A DNA stretch of 64,000 bases. Source: G020348385 sp964580235 (GTDB taxonomy: Bacteria > Acidobacteriota > Aminicenantia > Aminicenantales > Aminicenantaceae). Position 1 is the stretch's first letter, and each line of letters opens with the position of its first letter. Below, piece by piece: positions 32,086 to 42,100 of the stretch. The notes under the pieces are model-generated. The model worked only from the letters and a program-made list of their open reading frames with translations. It ran no database searches and was not told the origin of the DNA. Position numbers and translations under genes: made by a program. The stretch spans positions 8,221-72,220 of the forward strand of contig CAZOJY010000003.1 of the NCBI GenBank assembly GCA_964580235.1, read 5' to 3'.

Positions 32086-34440
32086 ATGAAACAGGAAACG
32101 GACTGCATTCTGGCATTTGTGGATAAGATAGTCGGCAAAATCGGCACACATGCCGGCGATGTTATCCCGATTCTCCATGCCGTCCAAAAGGAATTCAACT
32201 ATCTTCCCGGATCTGCACTCCGGAGGGTTTGTGAAATCACGGATATAACGCCTGCCGCTATAACGGGCGTTTCGACTTTTTACTCCCAGTTCCGCCACAG
32301 CCCGATCGGAAAACACCTCATCCGTGTCTGTACCGGTACAGCCTGTCATGTCAAGGGATCTGAGCTTGTGTATGATTCCTTCTGCCGAGAACTGAATATT
32401 CCGGATGGCCTGGACACGGATCCGGAACTGCTGTTCACCGTGCAAAAAATTGCCTGCCTTGGCTGCTGCACCATAGCACCGGTCGTCCAGATTGACGACG
32501 TGACTTACGGGCATGTGAAAACGGATGGCGTTTCGCAGATTGTCCAGGATTTTCTCCGGCACAAAAGCCGTCAAGCAGCGAGAATCCAGGATCGAAAAAT
32601 TCCTCATTTAGACGCAGGCGAGATCAAAATCGGGTTGGGATCCTGCTGTGTGGCCAGCGGAAGCAGCCGTGTGCAGCAGGCCCTGGAAGAGTCTTTGGCA
32701 GAAACCGGAATCAAAACTCAGGTGAAAAGAGTCGGATGTGTGGGAATGTGCCACCGAACGCCTCTTTTGGAGGTGAGTGTTCCGGATAGAGAACCCGTTC
32801 TTTATGACAGTGTCCGTCCGGAAGATGTAAGGCGCATCATACTCAGGCACTACAAACCCATAACCCTGCGCCAGCGGATTAAAAACGCTGCCTATAATTT
32901 TTTTGAAAATATTCTCGAGAATCCGCAGACCAACGGATTTTCGCGCCACCCCCTGCATGTGCGGGATCCGAACATTCAGGCCTTTCTGGGAAGACAGAAA
33001 CACATCGCCACCGAACATGCCGGTCAAATCGATCCCCTTGATTTGACAGAATACCGGTCAAAGGAGGGCTTTGAAGCCTTAGCCCGCTGCCTTACGGAAC
33101 TCTCTCCGGGAGTTGTGATCGATGTCATCAAAGCCAGCGGACTGCGGGGGAGGGGTGGAGCAGGATATCCTTCGGGGCAGAAATGGGAAGCCGTCCATCG
33201 AACTCAAGATGACACAAAGTATATTATCTGCAACGGAGACGAAGGAGACCCTGGAGCATTCATGGACCGGATGATTCTGGAATCCTATCCTTTTCGTGTT
33301 ATCGAAGGGATGATCATTGCCGCTTACACGCTCGGCTCCCATGAGGGATATTTCTACATACGAGCGGAATACCCGCTTGCTGTCCACCGGGTGAGGGATG
33401 CGATCAGGCAGTGTGAGGAAGCAGGACTTTTAGGGAAAAATATTCTCGGGAAAGGATATTCTTTAAACCTGAACATTCTGGAGGGAGCCGGCGCATTTGT
33501 CTGTGGGGAAGAAACAGCGCTGATCGCTTCCCTGGAAGGGAAACGGGGAAATCCCAGTTATCGGCCGCCCTATCCTGCCCAAAAGGGGCTGTGGGGCCAT
33601 TCGACTCTGGTCAGCAATTGTGAAACGTTTGCCACGGTGCCCTGGATTCTACGGAACGGGGCAGAAGCCTTTACGCAATTTGGGACAGAAAAGTGCCCTG
33701 GAACCAAAGTTTTTTCTTTGGCCGGAAAAATTGCCCGCGGCGGGCTGATTGAAGTTCCGATGGGGATCACGATTCAAGAAATTGTCAGGGACATCGGGGG
33801 CGGGATCGAAAACGGGAGGCCGTTCAAGGCCGTCCAGATAGGCGGTCCTTCCGGCGGTTGTATCCCGGCCAGACTGGCCCATACCCGAGTGGATTATGAA
33901 GATCTCACCAAGGTGGGCACAATGATGGGCTCAGGCGGTTTATTGGTGATGGATGATTCAGACTGTATGGTGGACATCGCCCGGTATTTTTTATCTTTTA
34001 CGCAGAACCAGTCGTGCGGGAAATGCACATTCTGCCGCATAGGCACACGGCACATGCTTCGTATTCTCGAACGTCTGTGTGCCGGTGAGGGAAAAGAGGA
34101 AGATCTGGCGAAGCTTGAAGAAATAGCCGAGAAAACAAAACAGGGCAGTTTGTGCGGACTCGGGAAGACAGCCCCAAATCCTGTTCTTACCACGCTGAAA
34201 TATTTCAGGGACGAATACGTAGCCCATTTGACTGGAACCTGTCCTGCCAAACGCTGCAAAGCCCTGATCACTTACACGATTGATAAAACATGCATCGGCT
34301 GCACGGTCTGTGCCCAGAAATGTCCCGCAGGGGCGATTGCGATTGTTCCCTATCAAAGGCACATGATCGATCAATCCAGGTGTACAAAATGCGGAACCTG
34401 CATGCAGGTCTGCCCGACAGAATCGGTGAATCTAAGATGA
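32086..34440 (+). CDS. Fused NuoE-NuoF flavoprotein, HydC-HydB/Bfu-type
   Basis: Residues 1-165 are NuoE/HydC-like with [2Fe-2S] ligands in CTGTAC (near 83-88) and CLGCC (near 124-128). A second thioredoxin-like [2Fe-2S] region follows (SCCVASGSS, CVGMC), then NuoF: FMN/NADH site GLRGRGGAGYPSGQKWE (near 352), CNGDEGDPGAF, SLBB region and [4Fe-4S] SCGKCTFCRIGT (near 643). Two C-terminal [4Fe-4S] motifs end it (CIGCTVCAQKCP, CTKCGTCMQVCP). The extra N-terminal thioredoxin-like and C-terminal ferredoxin domains are typical of the HydB/bifurcating group, not complex I. NADH oxidation in the cytosol is well supported; the fusion of both subunits and the absence of a hydrogenase partner are unusual. 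Confidence 0.93.
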   Translation: MKQETDCILAFVDKIVGKIGTHAGDVIPILHAVQKEFNYLPGSALRRVCEITDITPAAITGVSTFYSQFRHSPIGKHLIRVCTGTACHVKGSELVYDSFCRELNIPDGLDTDPELLFTVQKIACLGCCTIAPVVQIDDVTYGHVKTDGVSQIVQDFLRHKSRQAARIQDRKIPHLDAGEIKIGLGSCCVASGSSRVQQALEESLAETGIKTQVKRVGCVGMCHRTPLLEVSVPDREPVLYDSVRPEDVRRIILRHYKPITLRQRIKNAAYNFFENILENPQTNGFSRHPLHVRDPNIQAFLGRQKHIATEHAGQIDPLDLTEYRSKEGFEALARCLTELSPGVVIDVIKASGLRGRGGAGYPSGQKWEAVHRTQDDTKYIICNGDEGDPGAFMDRMILESYPFRVIEGMIIAAYTLGSHEGYFYIRAEYPLAVHRVRDAIRQCEEAGLLGKNILGKGYSLNLNILEGAGAFVCGEETALIASLEGKRGNPSYRPPYPAQKGLWGHSTLVSNCETFATVPWILRNGAEAFTQFGTEKCPGTKVFSLAGKIARGGLIEVPMGITIQEIVRDIGGGIENGRPFKAVQIGGPSGGCIPARLAHTRVDYEDLTKVGTMMGSGGLLVMDDSDCMVDIARYFLSFTQNQSCGKCTFCRIGTRHMLRILERLCAGEGKEEDLAKLEEIAEKTKQGSLCGLGKTAPNPVLTTLKYFRDEYVAHLTGTCPAKRCKALITYTIDKTCIGCTVCAQKCPAGAIAIVPYQRHMIDQSRCTKCGTCMQVCPTESVNLR

Positions 34441-36038
34441 AGACTGTTCATATCACCATCAACAATCAGGATATCGTCATTCCGGGCGACCAATCGATAT
34501 TGGAGGCGGCCAAAAAGTTGGATATTCCGATTCCGACGCTGTGTTATTTAAATGGATATGAGCGGACAACGTCCTGCATGATTTGTGTCGTTCATGAGGC
34601 CAACTCCGATCGCCTGCTCCCGGCATGTTCGGCCACTGTATCTGAAGGCATGCAGATCGCGACCGAAAATGAAAGAGTCCGGGAAGCCCGGAAAGATGCC
34701 CTGGATTTTTTGTTGAGCGAGCATGCCGGAGATTGTGAGGCCCCCTGCCGTCGGGCCTGCCCCGCCCATATGAACATCCCGCTCATGATCCGCCAGATTG
34801 GAGAAGGCCGGTTGGAGGATGCAATCCATACCATAAAAAAGCATATCGCCCTTCCTGCAGTTCTGGGCCGCATCTGTCCGGCTCCGTGTGAAAAGGGATG
34901 CCATCGCAGGTTTTATGACGACCCGGTTTCAATCTGTTTGTTAAAAAGATATGCAGCCGATGTTGATCTGTCGAAAAAATCTCCTTATCGCCCGGTCCAA
35001 AAAAAAGATTCCGGGAAAAAAGTTGCCGTAATCGGTACAGGACCGACAGGCTTATCTGCGGCCTACTATCTTCTGCAAAACGGTCATGCCTGCGATATTT
35101 ATGACAAAAACCCGGAGCCGGGCGGCATGCTCAGATATGGAGTTGCTGATGAGGAGCTTCCCAAATCCGTCCTCGATCTGGAGATTGAACGGATCGCCGA
35201 ATTGGGAGCCACGTTTCTGATGGAGCGTTCGTTTAGCAAGGATTTTGGATGGGATGATTTACATAAAGCCTATGATGCTGTCATCCTGGCCGTCGGAAAA
35301 ATAAATCCTCCCATGTTTGAGGAATCGGGAATGACCCTTACCCCCCGCGGCATCTTAATCGACAGAAAAACGTATCAAACGGCTTTGCCGGGATTTTTTG
35401 CCGGAGGGAATGCTGTATCGGAATCGCGCATGGCCATCCGCGCAGCAGCCCATGGCAGAAGTATGGCTTTAGCGGTGAGCCAATTCTTAGCCCATAAAAA
35501 AGTGACAGGGATTCTCCGGCGGTTCCAATCGATGCTTGGGAAAACTCGGGATGATGAAGTTCGTGAATTCTTGAAGGAAGCGCAAGAAGAGGAGAGGATC
35601 ATTCCGGCCGGATTTAAAAAGGGATATGCGGACAGAGAGGCCGTCAGAGAATCCACCCGGTGTTTCGGATGTGACTGCCGGAAAGCCGATTTCTGCAAAC
35701 TGCGCCTGTATTCGGAAAAATACCATGCCGACCAGCGCCGTTTCACGCATTCGGAAAGAAAAAAGTTACAAAAAAACATTCAACATGACCTGGTCGTTTA
35801 CGAACCAGGAAAGTGCATCAAGTGCGGATTGTGCGTCCGAATCACCAAAAAATCTGGCGAAAAATTCGGATTGACGTTTGTCGCCCGAGGGTTCGATATT
35901 CGTGTTGCAACCCCTTTTGATGTCCCGCTTGGCCAGGGTTTAGAAAAGGTGGCTGGAGAATGTGTCCTGTCCTGTCCCACTGGGGCACTCTCCTGGAAAG
36001 ACAGGGGAAAAACTGAAGGTGTCAGCCCCAACGGATAA
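34437..36038 (+). CDS. NuoG-like ferredoxin fused to FAD domain lacking the NAD(P)H domain
   Basis: Start ATG 34437 overlaps the previous stop (ATGA). Residues 1-80 form a [2Fe-2S] ferredoxin (LCYLNGYERTTSCMIC, LPACSA). A cysteine-rich linker (CEAPCRRACP, GRICPAPCEKGC) follows as in GltD and NfnB, then FAD motif VIGTGPTGLSAA (near 199). The second Rossmann domain of GltD (GGGN-x-AMD, YRR) is absent: the chain goes from AVILAVGK straight to LPGFFAGGNAV. The C-terminus keeps the NuoG-type CIKCGLCVR and RGFDIRVATPFD but the next motif has only two of four Cys (GECVLSCP). It probably relies on the NuoF partner for NADH and adds FAD and Fe-S centres. Confidence 0.87.
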   Translation: MKTVHITINNQDIVIPGDQSILEAAKKLDIPIPTLCYLNGYERTTSCMICVVHEANSDRLLPACSATVSEGMQIATENERVREARKDALDFLLSEHAGDCEAPCRRACPAHMNIPLMIRQIGEGRLEDAIHTIKKHIALPAVLGRICPAPCEKGCHRRFYDDPVSICLLKRYAADVDLSKKSPYRPVQKKDSGKKVAVIGTGPTGLSAAYYLLQNGHACDIYDKNPEPGGMLRYGVADEELPKSVLDLEIERIAELGATFLMERSFSKDFGWDDLHKAYDAVILAVGKINPPMFEESGMTLTPRGILIDRKTYQTALPGFFAGGNAVSESRMAIRAAAHGRSMALAVSQFLAHKKVTGILRRFQSMLGKTRDDEVREFLKEAQEEERIIPAGFKKGYADREAVRESTRCFGCDCRKADFCKLRLYSEKYHADQRRFTHSERKKLQKNIQHDLVVYEPGKCIKCGLCVRITKKSGEKFGLTFVARGFDIRVATPFDVPLGQGLEKVAGECVLSCPTGALSWKDRGKTEGVSPNG

Positions 36039-36042
36039 GGCG

Positions 36043-37203
36043 ATGCAAAAATTGCGATTTATTTCACTGTTCTTAATCATTTCCCTTATTCTTTTCTCCT
36101 GCACAAAGAAAGAGGGTGAAAAAAACAGTCCGGATGTCGATCAGGTGAATTGGCCCATTTTTCGCGGGGATCCAACGCTGTCAGGGACAGCGGAAAATGA
36201 ACTTCCGGATGATCCCGTGTTATTGTGGTCCTTCATGACTGAGTCCTGGATAATCGGGTCGCCGGTTTTAGGAATGGGATGTGTTTTTATAGGTTCGTCG
36301 GATGGAAAGGTGTATTCGATAAAATTGTCCGATGGAAAAGAAGTCTGGGAGTTTAATACCGGAGATGATATCGAAGCCTCGCCTCTTCTGCTGAATAAAA
36401 ATATCTATGTGGGCAATCTGAGTGGAGAATTGTATTGTCTGAGTGCGGATTCGGGAGAAGTTCGATGGAAATACGAATGCGAAAGCTCTATCTATGGCTC
36501 GACCAATTGGGTCATGAATCCACAAACTCAGAAACCTTGGATATTGGTTGGAAGTTATGACAACAGGTTGTACTGCTTGGACGCGGGTACTGGCAAGCTG
36601 AATTGGTCGTATGAAACTGATAACTATATCAACGGAGCCCCTGCCACGGATGGCGTTCATGTCGTATTCGGCGGATGTGATGAAATGCTTCACATATTGT
36701 CTGTTTTGGATGGAAAAAAAATCGGGGAGGTTTGGGCAGGCTCTTACATCCCCGGTTCAGCAGCTCTAGTGGATGGCAAAGCCTATCTCGGCCAGTATGA
36801 TAACAAATTGATTTGTGTCGACAGGAAACGGAAAACGATAGACTGGGAGTACCAGGACAAGGATAATCCGGATTCATTCTTTTCTTCTCCTGCCGTGGGA
36901 AAAGACCGCGTTCTCATCGGATCGCGGAATGATTATTTGCACTGTGTGGACAGAAAAACCGGAAAAAAAATTTGGGTTTTTCGAACTCATGACGATATCG
37001 ACAGCTCACCTGTCATTGCCGGCGAGAAGGCTGTTGTGGGATCATTGGATGGAAGATTATATATTGTCGATATGGCGACAGGCAAAGAGCTCTGGTCTTA
37101 CGAGATCGGAGCACCTCTCTTTAGCTGTCCTGCTGTGGATGGGGGATTTATTGTTATCGGTGCGGATGATGGACGGATTTATACCTTTGGAGAAAAAAAA
37201 TGA
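36043..37203 (+). CDS. PQQ-like beta-propeller lipoprotein, BamB-like (copy 5)
   Basis: A lipoprotein signal with lipobox ILFSC puts the acylated Cys near residue 20. NWPIFRGDPTLSG and then at least seven blades follow (SDGKEVWEF, DAGTGKLNWSY, DRKTGKKIWVF, DMATGKELWSY). Of the eight it looks most like BamB in regular blade spacing. Start ATG 36043 follows AAGG, four bases after the NuoG-like gene. It overlaps the glycosyltransferase gene by ATGA. Membrane-anchored propeller; the partner is unknown. Confidence 0.87.
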   Translation: MQKLRFISLFLIISLILFSCTKKEGEKNSPDVDQVNWPIFRGDPTLSGTAENELPDDPVLLWSFMTESWIIGSPVLGMGCVFIGSSDGKVYSIKLSDGKEVWEFNTGDDIEASPLLLNKNIYVGNLSGELYCLSADSGEVRWKYECESSIYGSTNWVMNPQTQKPWILVGSYDNRLYCLDAGTGKLNWSYETDNYINGAPATDGVHVVFGGCDEMLHILSVLDGKKIGEVWAGSYIPGSAALVDGKAYLGQYDNKLICVDRKRKTIDWEYQDKDNPDSFFSSPAVGKDRVLIGSRNDYLHCVDRKTGKKIWVFRTHDDIDSSPVIAGEKAVVGSLDGRLYIVDMATGKELWSYEIGAPLFSCPAVDGGFIVIGADDGRIYTFGEKK

Positions 37204-38486
37204 AGATTGCCTATGTGACTCCAGGTCATGGTTTGCAGTTCTACTGTCAGAATTGCTTTCGAGATACCGCTTTGCTCAAGTCCTTTTCCGCGCTTGGGCA
37301 TGAGGTCGTACAAGTCCCCCTGTACCTGCCATCTGGGTTGAAAGCGGGTCCAAATGTTGCTGCCACGCCGGTATTTTATGGCGCTGTCAATATCTATCTC
37401 AAAGAAAAACTGTCTCTCTATAGACATGCCCCTGAATGGATGGAGCGTATTTTCGATTCTCCTGTCCTACTGCATCTGGCAGCGAAAAAATCAGGCTCAA
37501 CGCGCCCCACAGGGCTGGAGGAGATGACGATATCCATGCTGGAAGGAGAAAAAGGGCATCAGGCATCTGAACTGGACCATCTCATCCACTTCCTCAAAAA
37601 TGAGGTGGCTCCGGACGTTGTTCATCTCTCGAATGCCCTGCTGCTCGGTTTGGCCCGCAGGCTTAAGAGCGACCTGGGGGCGGGTGTGGTTGTTTCCCTC
37701 CAGGATGAGAATGAATGGGTGGATTTGATGACCGAAAAATACCAGAATCAGGTCTGGAGTTTGATGGCTGAAAAAGCCGGGGATGTTGACTTCTTTGTGA
37801 CGACCAGTCAATATTATTCTACAAAATCCCAAAAGCAGATGAATTTGGCTCAGGAGAAGATAAAAGTGATTCATGGTGGGATCGATCTTACAGGATATGA
37901 AAAATCGGCCCTTCCTTTCGATCCCCCCGTCATCGGATATATGTGTCGGATGTCAGAATATTTTGGGCTGGGAATCGTGTTTGACGCATTTTTGGAATTG
38001 AAAAAAGATAACCGGTTTCGGGATCTGCGTCTGCATATGACAGGCGGTTATACCGGCGATGACAAACCATTTTTGAACAGTCAGATGAAAAGGATATCAG
38101 AACATGGATATGCTGATGACGTAATAGTGTTCAAAGATTTCTGTAAAGATAGCCGCGTAAAGTTCCTCAAATCTCTGACTTTGCTTTCGGTCCCGGTTCC
38201 CACTGGAGAGGCCTTTGGCGCGTATCAAGTTGAGGCTTTAGCTGCTGGAGTCCCTGTCGTTCAGCCGAATGTGGGGTCTTATCCGGAGTTTAGCGCAATG
38301 ACCCGCGGGAGCCTCATCTATGAACCGAATACGGGGGATAAACTTGCCTATGCCGTGGCCTCCATCATCTCAGATCCGGATAAACTCAGGAAAATGGGTG
38401 ATCAGGGGAGGAAGGTCGTAATGGAGAATTTTTCTATAGATCAAATGGCAAAAAATATGGCTAGGATTTATAATGATGTTGCTTGA
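37200..38486 (+). CDS. Glycosyltransferase, GT4 (group 1) family
   Basis: A two-Rossmann GT-B protein of 428 residues. The N-terminal acceptor domain starts IAYVTPGHGL; the C-terminal donor domain has VIHGGIDL, an IGYMCRM strand and the family loop PTGEAFGAYQVEALAAGVPVV with the Glu pair used for nucleotide-sugar binding. No membrane segment is seen. It would transfer a sugar to an unknown acceptor in the cytosol. ATGA overlap with the BamB-like gene upstream and a 14-base overlap with the ABC ATPase downstream show one translational unit, though a functional link to the redox genes is not obvious. Confidence 0.87.
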   Translation: MKIAYVTPGHGLQFYCQNCFRDTALLKSFSALGHEVVQVPLYLPSGLKAGPNVAATPVFYGAVNIYLKEKLSLYRHAPEWMERIFDSPVLLHLAAKKSGSTRPTGLEEMTISMLEGEKGHQASELDHLIHFLKNEVAPDVVHLSNALLLGLARRLKSDLGAGVVVSLQDENEWVDLMTEKYQNQVWSLMAEKAGDVDFFVTTSQYYSTKSQKQMNLAQEKIKVIHGGIDLTGYEKSALPFDPPVIGYMCRMSEYFGLGIVFDAFLELKKDNRFRDLRLHMTGGYTGDDKPFLNSQMKRISEHGYADDVIVFKDFCKDSRVKFLKSLTLLSVPVPTGEAFGAYQVEALAAGVPVVQPNVGSYPEFSAMTRGSLIYEPNTGDKLAYAVASIISDPDKLRKMGDQGRKVVMENFSIDQMAKNMARIYNDVA

Positions 38487-39168
38487 ACTGCAAAATATTG
38501 TAAAAAAATTTGAGATCCCGTCCGGCCAAACACACACAACCGTCCTCAATGACATCTCGCTTCTTGTCAACTCGGGTGAATCGGTGGCTGTGGTAGGACC
38601 GTCGGGATCAGGGAAAAGCACCCTGTTGAACATCATGGGGGCGCTGGATAAACCGACCTCCGGCAGTGTGATGTTTCTAGGGAAAAATCTGGCGGAATGT
38701 AAAGATGCGGAACTTTCCCGAATCCGGAATAGAGAGATCGGTTTTGTGTTCCAACTTCATCATCTGCTGCCCCAGTGCACAGCTTTGGAAAATGTTTTGA
38801 TCCCCACGATTCCTTTCAGACATAAAAAAGAAAATGACGATGTGAAGAACCGGGCAAAAAAATTGCTGGAGAGAATTGGCCTTGAAAAGCGCATGGATTA
38901 TTTTCCGGCACAACTGTCCGGGGGAGAGATGCAGCGGGTGGCCGTTGTCAGGGCTCTGATAAACAGGCCGAAGCTAATCCTGGCGGATGAGCCGACAGGC
39001 TCGCTCGATCGCGAATCCTCCGAAAATCTTGGCCGTCTCATGGTAGAAATGAACAAAGAAGAGAAGACCACTTTGATTGTGGTCACCCATTCATTTGATT
39101 TTGCCAGGCTTATGGAAAGGATTTTAAAACTCCAAGATGGAAAATTGGAAAACTATGTGATCCCATGA
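38473..39168 (+). CDS. ABC transporter ATPase, LolD/MacB/YbbA type
   Basis: All ATPase motifs are present in 231 residues: Walker A GPSGSGKSTLL, Q-loop VFQLHHLLPQ, signature LSGGEMQRV, Walker B LILADEPTGSLD and H-loop VVTHS. The LLPQ-type Q-loop and the DEPTGSLD ending are typical of the LolD/FtsE/MacB subgroup, which drives mechanotransmission or lipoprotein release rather than small-solute import. Tandem ATG codons lie at 38473 and 38476. It overlaps the permease gene by ATGA, so the two make one complex. Confidence 0.93.
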   Translation: MMLLELQNIVKKFEIPSGQTHTTVLNDISLLVNSGESVAVVGPSGSGKSTLLNIMGALDKPTSGSVMFLGKNLAECKDAELSRIRNREIGFVFQLHHLLPQCTALENVLIPTIPFRHKKENDDVKNRAKKLLERIGLEKRMDYFPAQLSGGEMQRVAVVRALINRPKLILADEPTGSLDRESSENLGRLMVEMNKEEKTTLIVVTHSFDFARLMERILKLQDGKLENYVIP

Positions 39169-42100
39169 ATCTTGGAAAATTTTGCATCCGCAGTTTGGCA
39201 TTTTATCGGAAAACACATGTCTGGGTTGTTCTGGGGACGATGGCAAGCACGGCCGTACTGGTCGGCGCTCTGGTTATCGGCGATTCTGTTCGGCAAAGCC
39301 TTGAAAAGATTGTTTTTGACAGGCTTGGGAAAACAGAGTTCGCCCTTTCCTCGGGGGACCGTTTTTTCCGATCCAGAATGGCAGATGATCTTGCGGTATC
39401 CCTGAATACGGCTGTTGCGCCTCTCCTGCAGACGAGAGGAATAGCCATCGCCAGCGGCGGAAAGAGCAGGGCCAATAACGTTCAGGTTGTCGGTGTGGAT
39501 ACCCGTTTTGGGCAGATCGGCGGAGCAAAGGACCTCTACGGCCAGATGGCTCCGGGTGAAGCCATCATCAACCGCCCTTTGGCTTTGCGTCTGGGCATTG
39601 GGGAAAATGATGAGGTACTCCTGCGCATGAAAAAACTGGATGTCCTGCCAAAAGATGCCCCTCTCTCCTTAGATTCCGATTCTGCGGTAGCGCGGCGTTT
39701 TACTGTTAAAAGGGTGGCGTCGGATGGGGAGTTCGGGAGGTTTAATCTCCGAGCTGACCAGCTTGCACCCCTCACCGCTTTTATTTCCCTCCCTTATTTA
39801 GCAAAAGAAATGGGCTTTGGGGGAAGGGCCAATGTTCTTCTTGTCTCAAATAGGTCAGAAGCGCCTCTGGATATCCCGGAGTTGCGCGAGGCGCTCAAAC
39901 AGGCCTGGACTCTAGCCGATGGCGGCTTCGAACTGACCGATATTCCAGACAGGAATGTTGTCGAGCTCCAATCGGCCAGAATCTTCCTCGATCCTCCTGT
40001 TGTCGATGCTTCCATGAAAATTGGCGGTGCGGCCCAGCCCATATTGACCTATTTTGTTAATGAACTACGGCATGGCAGCAGATCTACTCCTTATTCTTTT
40101 GTTTCCTCCCCGGGGTCACCCTTAGTTTCATCCCGCATGAAGGATGATGATATCATTATCAATGCTTGGCTTGCCGAAGATTTAGATGCAGGGGTCGGGG
40201 ATCAGATCCATCTGACCTATTATGTCCTGGATTCAGGGCGGAAATTGCGGGAAAAAAGTTCTGATTTCAGCGTTAAAAATGTTGTGCCTCTGGAAGGCAT
40301 GTATGCCGACAGAGATTTGCTGCCGAATTTTCCTGGATTATCCGGCGCAGAGAACTGCCGGGACTGGGATCCAGGGATCCCGGTAGATTTGAATAAAATC
40401 CGGGACAAAGATGAGGATTATTGGGACGCTTTCAGAGGAACCCCCAAAGCGTTTGTGACTCTGAATGCGGCCCAGAGCATGTGGGCCAACCGATTCGGAA
40501 GTTTAACGGCAGTCCGGTTTGCCGGATTGAAGATTGATGATGTTGAGAATGCCATAAAAAATGCTCTGGATCCTGCCAGTCTCGGGTTTGTCTTCCAGGA
40601 GGTTAAGAAAGAAGGGCTCAGGGCAAGTTCGCAGTCGGTAAATTTTTCTCAACTTTTCATGGGATTAAGTTTTTTTATTGTCGTTGCCGCCCTGTTGCTG
40701 ACGGGTCTGCTGTTTGTTTTCAACACAGAAAATCGATCTGAAGAAAACGGATTGTTATTGGCACTGGGGTTCTCCAGAAAAGCGGTGAAATGGATGGTTC
40801 TCCGCGAAGGGGCCGTGCTTGTTATGATCGGCAGCATGTTGGGAGGCATTGGAGGAGTCCTGTATAACTTTCTCATCTTGAGTGCGTTAAAAACTGTCTG
40901 GCGTGGGGCGGTGGGCACCTCTGCACTCCATATTCATCTCCAAATAACCTCACTGGTTTTGGGCGTGTCGGCAGGTATTGTTGTCGCCTTTTTTAGCATA
41001 TGGCTGGTGACGCAGAGACACATTCATCAGCCTATCACGGGCCTGCAGAGAGGACTTGCAAAAATCGAAACAATCGGAACAAAAAAGCCCCGAACCAGCC
41101 TGCTCGTCGGCATTTCGTGCCTGACCGCAATCTCGATTATCCTGGTCATCGCAGATTTTGGCAGAGGAACCCAGGCTTTTGCTTTTTTCTTTTCGGCTGG
41201 TTTTCTGTTTCTTATCGGAGGAATGGCTTTTATAAATGTTGGACTTTATCATCTGGGGAAAAAAACGGAAAAAGTTCGGTTGAACATCTTCAACATCGGC
41301 TTCCGAAATACAATGAGAAAACGCACACGGAGCATCACTCTTGTGGGGCTTCTGGCCTGCGGCCTTTTCATTGTGTTTACGGTTGGGGCCAACCGCCTGA
41401 ATGCCCTTAAAGATGCAGAGAGAAGGGACTCGGGCACAGGAGGATTTGCTCTCTATGGTGAAAGCTCAATTCCGGTCCTGTATGATCTCAACTCCCAAAA
41501 AGGAAAAACGTTTTACGGATTGGATGCGAAAGGACTGGAAGATGTGAGTTTTGTCCAATTTCGAATAAAGGAAGGAGACGATGCCAGCTGTTTGAATCTT
41601 AATCGTGTCTCCAACCCGCAGCTGATCGGGGCTAACCCAGAGGAACTTTCCAAGAGAAATGCCTTTACGTTCGCCGCTATGACGAAGGATGTCGATCCAA
41701 ATAATCCCTGGATGGTTTTAGCAAAAAATTTACCCGATGGCACAATCCCGGCTGTGGCCGATTTAACCGTTATCATGTGGGGGCTTGGAAAAGCCGTGGG
41801 GGATACGCTGACTTACATGGATGAAAAAGGAGAAGCGTTCGATTGCAAATTGGTTGGGGGATTGGCCAATTCCATTTTTCAGGGGAACCTCATCATCTCT
41901 GAAAAAACACTCATTCATAAGTACCCCTCCTCGGGGGGATATGGACTCTTTCTCGTTGATGCTCCTCCAGAGAGGGCGGCAGATGTTTCCAAAAGTCTAA
42001 CCTGGGCCCTGCTAGACCAGGGCCCGGACTTGATGCCGGCATCCACCCGTCTGGCCGAGTTCAACACGGTACAAAACACTTATCTATCCATTTTTCTGAT

